Shown here one piece after another: positions 35,516 to 39,624 of a stretch of 39,624 nt of DNA (its first letter is position 1; the number at the start of each line of letters is the position of its first letter). The DNA is from Thalassotalea_E sp964620605. GTDB taxonomy: Bacteria; Pseudomonadota; Gammaproteobacteria; Enterobacterales; Alteromonadaceae. The notes beneath the pieces are model-generated. The model saw only the letters and a program-made list of their open reading frames with translations. It had not been told where the DNA came from and ran no database searches. The position numbers and the translations under genes are program-made. The DNA lies in NCBI GenBank assembly GCA_964620605.1, contig CAZUHQ010000020.1, positions 1-39,624 of the forward strand. Reading direction: 5' to 3'.

Positions 35516-35543
35516 AGGGCTGACAATTTCTTCAGTCAGCCCT
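35516..35543. terminator. Terminator between gloA and the convergent membrane gene
   Basis: AGGGCTGAC and GTCAGCCCT form a perfect 9-bp stem around a 10-base loop just after the gloA stop, between two convergent genes. Confidence 0.65.
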
Positions 35544-35569
35544 GAATTCTCTTTATCTTAGCTCGGCGA

Positions 35570-37624
35570 TCACTTTAACAGTGACATTAAGTGACTAAAA
35601 TCATCCGTCCATAACAGCTCATTTTTAATCACCGGCATTTCGCTTTGATATACTTTTGCCACGCCGCTGTTTAATAATGCCTGATTGTTAGTCAACCACA
35701 CCCATTCGGTATCATGACCCTGTTGGCTCTGCGCCTTAGTATTGAAATAACGCAGTGATTTTTCAGTGGATTTAGCAATACCCTGCATTAACGGCAATAA
35801 GTTTAAATGACTATTAGAAATATGCACCGCAATCACACCATCAGCAGCTAAATGCTGCCAATACAGCGCCATAGCTTCAACGGTTAATAAATGCTGGGGA
35901 ATACTGTCGCCGGAAAAGGCATCGATCACTAAAACATCAAAAGGCTTGGGGTTGACTCCTTGAGCTTTTTGCTCAGCCAGTTCCTTTGCCAATGATAATC
36001 GACCATCCCCCACCACCAATGTAATAGTGGCCGCAGAATCTGCTAGATAGGTAAAATATTGCTGAGCCGCATTAATCACCGCGGGGTTAAGCTCATAAAA
36101 ACGATAATCATCCCCTGGCTTACCGTAAGCCGCCAAGGTGCCAGCGCCAAGACCAATTAACCCTACTTTAAGCTGCTGCCCTTGTTGCTGCTTAAGCAAA
36201 GACATTTGCTCTAGCGCCAAAGCAACACCCGTGTATTTACGATAATAACTTAATGGCGTGCCGCGCTCGTTTACATTAAGTGACTGGGTGCCATGAGAAG
36301 TAGTACCATCAATTAAGCGGCGTTCATTCATGTTATCGGTTTGAATATCTTTAACACTCAATACACCGTAAAAATTCCGTACATTAAAAACATCGTTTTG
36401 CAAATAACGGGCATTTAATTGCCATAGCGCCAGTGAGCAAAACACCGCAAAACCAGCACTTGCCCAAACAAGTTTTGTCACTCTTTGGTGACTTAAATAA
36501 ACCGCATAAGCCAACAAACAAAACACCATAACTATGGCTAGCGGAAACTCCAAAAACTGCACAAACAAAGCCTTAGCAACAAAGGCAACTAATGCACTGC
36601 CTAGCACGCCACCAAAGGCGATCACCAAATAAAACCAGGTAAGTCGACTAACCTCAGGTTTAAATCGGGCAAGTTCACCATGGCAGACCATACACGCGGA
36701 AAATAAGATGCTGGAATACAAAACCACTTGAGTAACAATGCCAAATTGCGAACCGATGAAAAACATAAAAATGGCAATAATCGCGCTTGGTATAAACAAC
36801 AATAACCAATACCAACGGACATACCATTTCGGGCTATGAAAACTGATAATAAAACTTAATAAATACAAACAAAGCGGTAATACCCATAAAAAAGGCACTG
36901 GCGGAATGTTTTGCGTCATCGCATTGGTCGTGGCAACCAGCAATACCACACCCGTTGTTGATAAACCAAGCCAGAGCCAACTGTGATGCCGGGAATTTAT
37001 AGGTTTTTGATGATTATTTTTTTCATCAATCAGTTGTTTATCCAAGGTTTGTGAATATAAGTATTTGATTAATAACAAGCCTACGACAACATAGCCTATG
37101 TATCCGAGCGACCACAACTGTGTTTGCTGGCCACTGGTTAATAATGGCTCAATTAAAAACGGAAACGACAACAAGGCAATTAACGACGCAATATTGGATA
37201 AGGAATAAAGCTGATAAGGTAATTTTTCTTGGCTATATAAACTAAACCAGCGCTGCACTAACGGCCCGGTGGCGGCAAGTAATAAGTATGGAATACCAAT
37301 CGACAGAGTGAGCAATAAAAGAATACTGGCTAATGGCTGCTCGTTATCAACCCTAGTAACCTCTTCAAGCACACCTATGGGCAAAAACACTAAGCTTAGC
37401 ACTAAAATCAAGGCATGTAATTTAAACTGCTTTTTCATCGAATCTAGCTGACTTAACAAATGGGCATACAGGTAACCAAACAGCAAAAACGTTTGAAAAA
37501 ACAATAAACAGGCGGTCCAAACAGCCGCGCCACCGCCAAACGTCGGCAAAATAATTTTTGCGATCAGCGGCTGCACCTGAAACAGTAAAAATGCCCCTAG
37601 GAAAATGGTAATTAAAAACAGCAT
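35570..37624 (-). CDS. Fused membrane and spermidine-synthase-like protein
   Basis: A 684-residue protein with about twelve hydrophobic segments in the first 420 residues (starting LFLITIFLGAFLLFQVQPLI, then AKIILPTFGGGAAVWTACLL) followed by a Rossmann-type domain. That domain shows VGLIGLGAGTLAAYG near residue 488 (nucleoside-binding loop), YRFYELNPAVINAAQQYF with the acidic residue, VVGDGRLSLA, and VLVIDAFSGDSIPQHLL, the spermidine-synthase hallmark. The combination occurs in many proteobacteria as 'fused MFS/spermidine synthase'; whether it makes polyamines is unproven. It is monocistronic on the minus strand. Confidence 0.85.
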   Translation of the reverse strand: MLFLITIFLGAFLLFQVQPLIAKIILPTFGGGAAVWTACLLFFQTFLLFGYLYAHLLSQLDSMKKQFKLHALILVLSLVFLPIGVLEEVTRVDNEQPLASILLLLTLSIGIPYLLLAATGPLVQRWFSLYSQEKLPYQLYSLSNIASLIALLSFPFLIEPLLTSGQQTQLWSLGYIGYVVVGLLLIKYLYSQTLDKQLIDEKNNHQKPINSRHHSWLWLGLSTTGVVLLVATTNAMTQNIPPVPFLWVLPLCLYLLSFIISFHSPKWYVRWYWLLLFIPSAIIAIFMFFIGSQFGIVTQVVLYSSILFSACMVCHGELARFKPEVSRLTWFYLVIAFGGVLGSALVAFVAKALFVQFLEFPLAIVMVFCLLAYAVYLSHQRVTKLVWASAGFAVFCSLALWQLNARYLQNDVFNVRNFYGVLSVKDIQTDNMNERRLIDGTTSHGTQSLNVNERGTPLSYYRKYTGVALALEQMSLLKQQQGQQLKVGLIGLGAGTLAAYGKPGDDYRFYELNPAVINAAQQYFTYLADSAATITLVVGDGRLSLAKELAEQKAQGVNPKPFDVLVIDAFSGDSIPQHLLTVEAMALYWQHLAADGVIAVHISNSHLNLLPLMQGIAKSTEKSLRYFNTKAQSQQGHDTEWVWLTNNQALLNSGVAKVYQSEMPVIKNELLWTDDFSHLMSLLK

Positions 37625-37801
37625 ATAACACCCTTTAAAAATCGTCAGGCGCTATTTAATTACATCAGTACAGATAAAGCAAAGGGTAAGGTAACAATAT
37701 AACCTAGTTTAACCTCAGCTTTGAATAGAAATAGTGCTACCCAAAATAAAACAGTAACTTAGATATCTAGATTGTTCATATGGGCGAAGCTGGTTTCTTT
37801 A

Positions 37802-37846
37802 GGAGCACCGCTCCGCCTGGCGTAGCGACCAGACATGGATGTCTGG
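37802..37846. repeat. Palindrome-rich intergenic element next to the array
   Basis: Two hairpins stand close together in the 305-bp gap between the membrane gene and the CRISPR array: GGAGC-ACC-GCTCC (37802-37814) and CCAGACAT-GG-ATGTCTGG (37829-37846). The surroundings are more GC-rich than the AT-rich spacer before 37780. It resembles small dispersed palindromic elements of Alteromonadales genomes, but only one copy is in the window. On the minus strand it lies just past the last CRISPR repeat and could end the array transcript. The remainder, 37625-37780, is AT-rich with no recognised feature. Confidence 0.4.
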
Positions 37847-37929
37847 ACTGGGTGCCGATCATCAGGGATGTGTTTACTCCAAACCTGAAAGGCTTAAATG
37901 CATGTTGGGTGGGGAAGAATGGCAACCAG

Positions 37930-39624
37930 ATCTACGACAGTAGAAATTAATGCTAAGGCTTAGACATGAAACAACTGGAGATTATAAAGTAGTATCTACG
38001 ACAGTAGAAATTAATGCTAAGGCTTAGACGGAGAATGAGTGATGAAAGGCCTAGTATCTACGACAGTAGAAATTAATGCTAAGGCTTAGACCACATAAAT
38101 TATTAGATGCTAACTTTGGATCTACGACAGTAGAAATTAATGCTAAGGCTTAGACGAAGAACAAAAGCAAAAGGTGCTAGAATATCTACGACAGTAGAAA
38201 TTAATGCTAAGGCTTAGACTTTGGTTACTTAAAGAAGAAGGGCATAAGTATCTACGACAGTAGAAATTAATGCTAAGGCTTAGACTTCCCTTAATTTCAG
38301 TTGCTAAGTCAGATCTACGACAGTAGAAATTAATGCTAAGGCTTAGACTGTAACAGTTGTTCCTGAGAACATATTATCTACGACAGTAGAAATTAATGCT
38401 AAGGCTTAGACGACTCAACAATAGCAGAACGTACATCATATCTACGACAGTAGAAATTAATGCTAAGGCTTAGACAGCGGGGCGTTAAATATCCCAGCTT
38501 CTGTATCTACGACAGTAGAAATTAATGCTAAGGCTTAGACGGAATCAGGCGGTTTAACTCCAGTAAGATCTACGACAGTAGAAATTAATGCTAAGGCTTA
38601 GACAAACCCACCATCCGCAAGCCGCTGCAATCTACGACAGTAGAAATTAATGCTAAGGCTTAGACGATAAAGTTTTAAAGCGCATCATAGTATCTACGAC
38701 AGTAGAAATTAATGCTAAGGCTTAGACGGGATTTCACCTGTATCTACGGAAGAAGATCTACGACAGTAGAAATTAATGCTAAGGCTTAGACGGCGCTAAA
38801 CTATATCAATATGCTCTAGATCTACGACAGTAGAAATTAATGCTAAGGCTTAGACTCTGTTGTATTCATTAACGTTTGCTCTATCTACGACAGTAGAAAT
38901 TAATGCTAAGGCTTAGACCTGGGTTACACTAACAGACGAATCATATCTACGACAGTAGAAATTAATGCTAAGGCTTAGACTACCTGAGCTTGATGGTGTT
39001 GATTTAATCTACGACAGTAGAAATTAATGCTAAGGCTTAGACTGTGGAATGATGGCGTACCAAACCACGTATCTACGACAGTAGAAATTAATGCTAAGGC
39101 TTAGACAATTTGAAGAAGGGTATGGGCTATGAAATCTACGACAGTAGAAATTAATGCTAAGGCTTAGACAACTGTAAAACATGCAAAAACTGTAATTATC
39201 TACGACAGTAGAAATTAATGCTAAGGCTTAGACTCATTAAGATCAAAAAAGACGGCTTATCTTATCTACGACAGTAGAAATTAATGCTAAGGCTTAGACT
39301 TATTATCAAGCTAACAAATAGATTGAAATCTACGACAGTAGAAATTAATGCTAAGGCTTAGACTCTGCAAGCGGCTTATATGGAAACACCAATCTACGAC
39401 AGTAGAAATTAATGCTAAGGCTTAGACGTACTTTCATTACTTCTTTGCATCCTATCTACGACAGTAGAAATTAATGCTAAGGCTTAGACTTGTATTAGAA
39501 GACGGTACAGGCGTTAATCTACGACAGTAGAAATTAATGCTAAGGCTTAGACAGACATAAACAAAGACGGTATTGTTTCGTATCTACGACAGTAGAAATT
39601 AATGCTAAGGCTTAGACTTGATCG
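37930..39624 (-). CRISPR. Type V-A-like CRISPR array: 27 repeats, 26 complete spacers, continuing past the right edge
   Basis: 27 copies of a 36-bp repeat that all appear identical, beginning at 37930, 37994, 38056, 38120 and so on to 39582-39617, separated by 26 spacers of 26-30 bp; a 27th spacer is cut by the window end. On the minus strand the repeat starts GTCTAAG and ends AATTTCTACTGTCGTAGAT. The end is the Cas12a crRNA handle, with stem UCUAC/GUAGA around a UGUC loop, differing from the Francisella handle by one loop base. crRNAs would therefore be handle followed by the spacer on the left, transcription runs right to left, and the leader lies beyond 39624. Uniform repeats up to the left end indicate a well-kept array. 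Cas12a2 systems share this handle, so the effector type is open. No cas gene is in the window. Confidence 0.97.

Noticed and set aside
37864..37899. A possible 28th, degenerate CRISPR repeat ending in AAGGCTTA, which would leave a 30-bp spacer before 37930.
   Set aside because: Only about 15 of 36 positions match, nearly all in one 8-base stretch, and the handle half is absent. Chance similarity is more likely.
38728..38755. Spacer containing TATCTACGG, resembling the start of the repeat.
   Set aside because: The match stops after 8 bases and the spacer has normal length, so it is not a partial repeat.
37930..39624. Self-targeting spacers matching genes in this window.
   Set aside because: On reading I noticed no spacer with a clear match to the rest of the window, but I could not do this exhaustively, so no claim is made.

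Overview
This is a chromosomal stretch of a marine-type gammaproteobacterium, most likely Alteromonadales and plausibly Colwelliaceae (Colwellia/Thalassotalea-like). The pointers are the conserved gene orders kdsB-ycaR-lpxK-msbA-comEC, rimP-nusA-infB-rbfA-truB-rpsO and rsxABCDGE-nth, a CsrD/MshH-like protein, and a moderate, AT-leaning base composition. The genus is inference from gene order and protein style; no database was searched.

Layout. 1-830: decayed ends of two convergent genes. 954-9740: accessory metabolism, with a MarR regulator facing an AhpD-like peroxidase over a palindromic operator, an aromatic amino acid permease, an aldo/keto reductase, a UbiA-type prenyltransferase, a divergent Lgt, an RNase HI with an N-terminal hybrid-binding domain, a secreted alpha/beta hydrolase, a cupin and a frameshifted methyltransferase. 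9784-16636: envelope genes (KDO activation, lipid A kinase, lipid A flippase), ComEC and a DUF2062 protein. 16767-23340 (minus): the translation/transcription operon, preceded by a strong promoter, a stem-loop and two tandem terminators in place of the usual tRNA. 23899-25785: a degenerate GGDEF-EAL protein of CsrD type. 26017-32413: the Rnf/Rsx electron-transport operon ending in nth (endonuclease III). 32414-35000: an accessory patch containing two extra nth 3' ends. 35092-37624: glyoxalase I and a membrane-bound spermidine-synthase-like protein. 37930-39624: a CRISPR array that runs off the right edge.

Two things stand out. First, the 3' third of nth occurs three times. The complete gene is followed by a membrane-protein gene, then a diverged nth 3' end with an open frame, then an Lrp/GST pair, then a third nth 3' end with a frameshift and nonsense codons. 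Both partial copies start at the same codon (Phe130). Copy 2 differs from the intact gene mostly at silent sites. This fits serial insertion of small cassettes that each bring their own nth 3' end and repair the target gene; no integrase is visible.

Second, the array has 27 apparently identical 36-bp repeats and 26 complete spacers of 26-30 bp. On the minus strand the repeat ends in AATTTCTACTGTCGTAGAT, the hallmark crRNA handle of type V-A (Cas12a or Cas12a2) systems. No cas gene lies in the window. The array is read leftward, so leader and cas genes should lie beyond the right edge. Most spacers look coding on the strand complementary to the crRNA, a possible sign of transcript-directed targeting.
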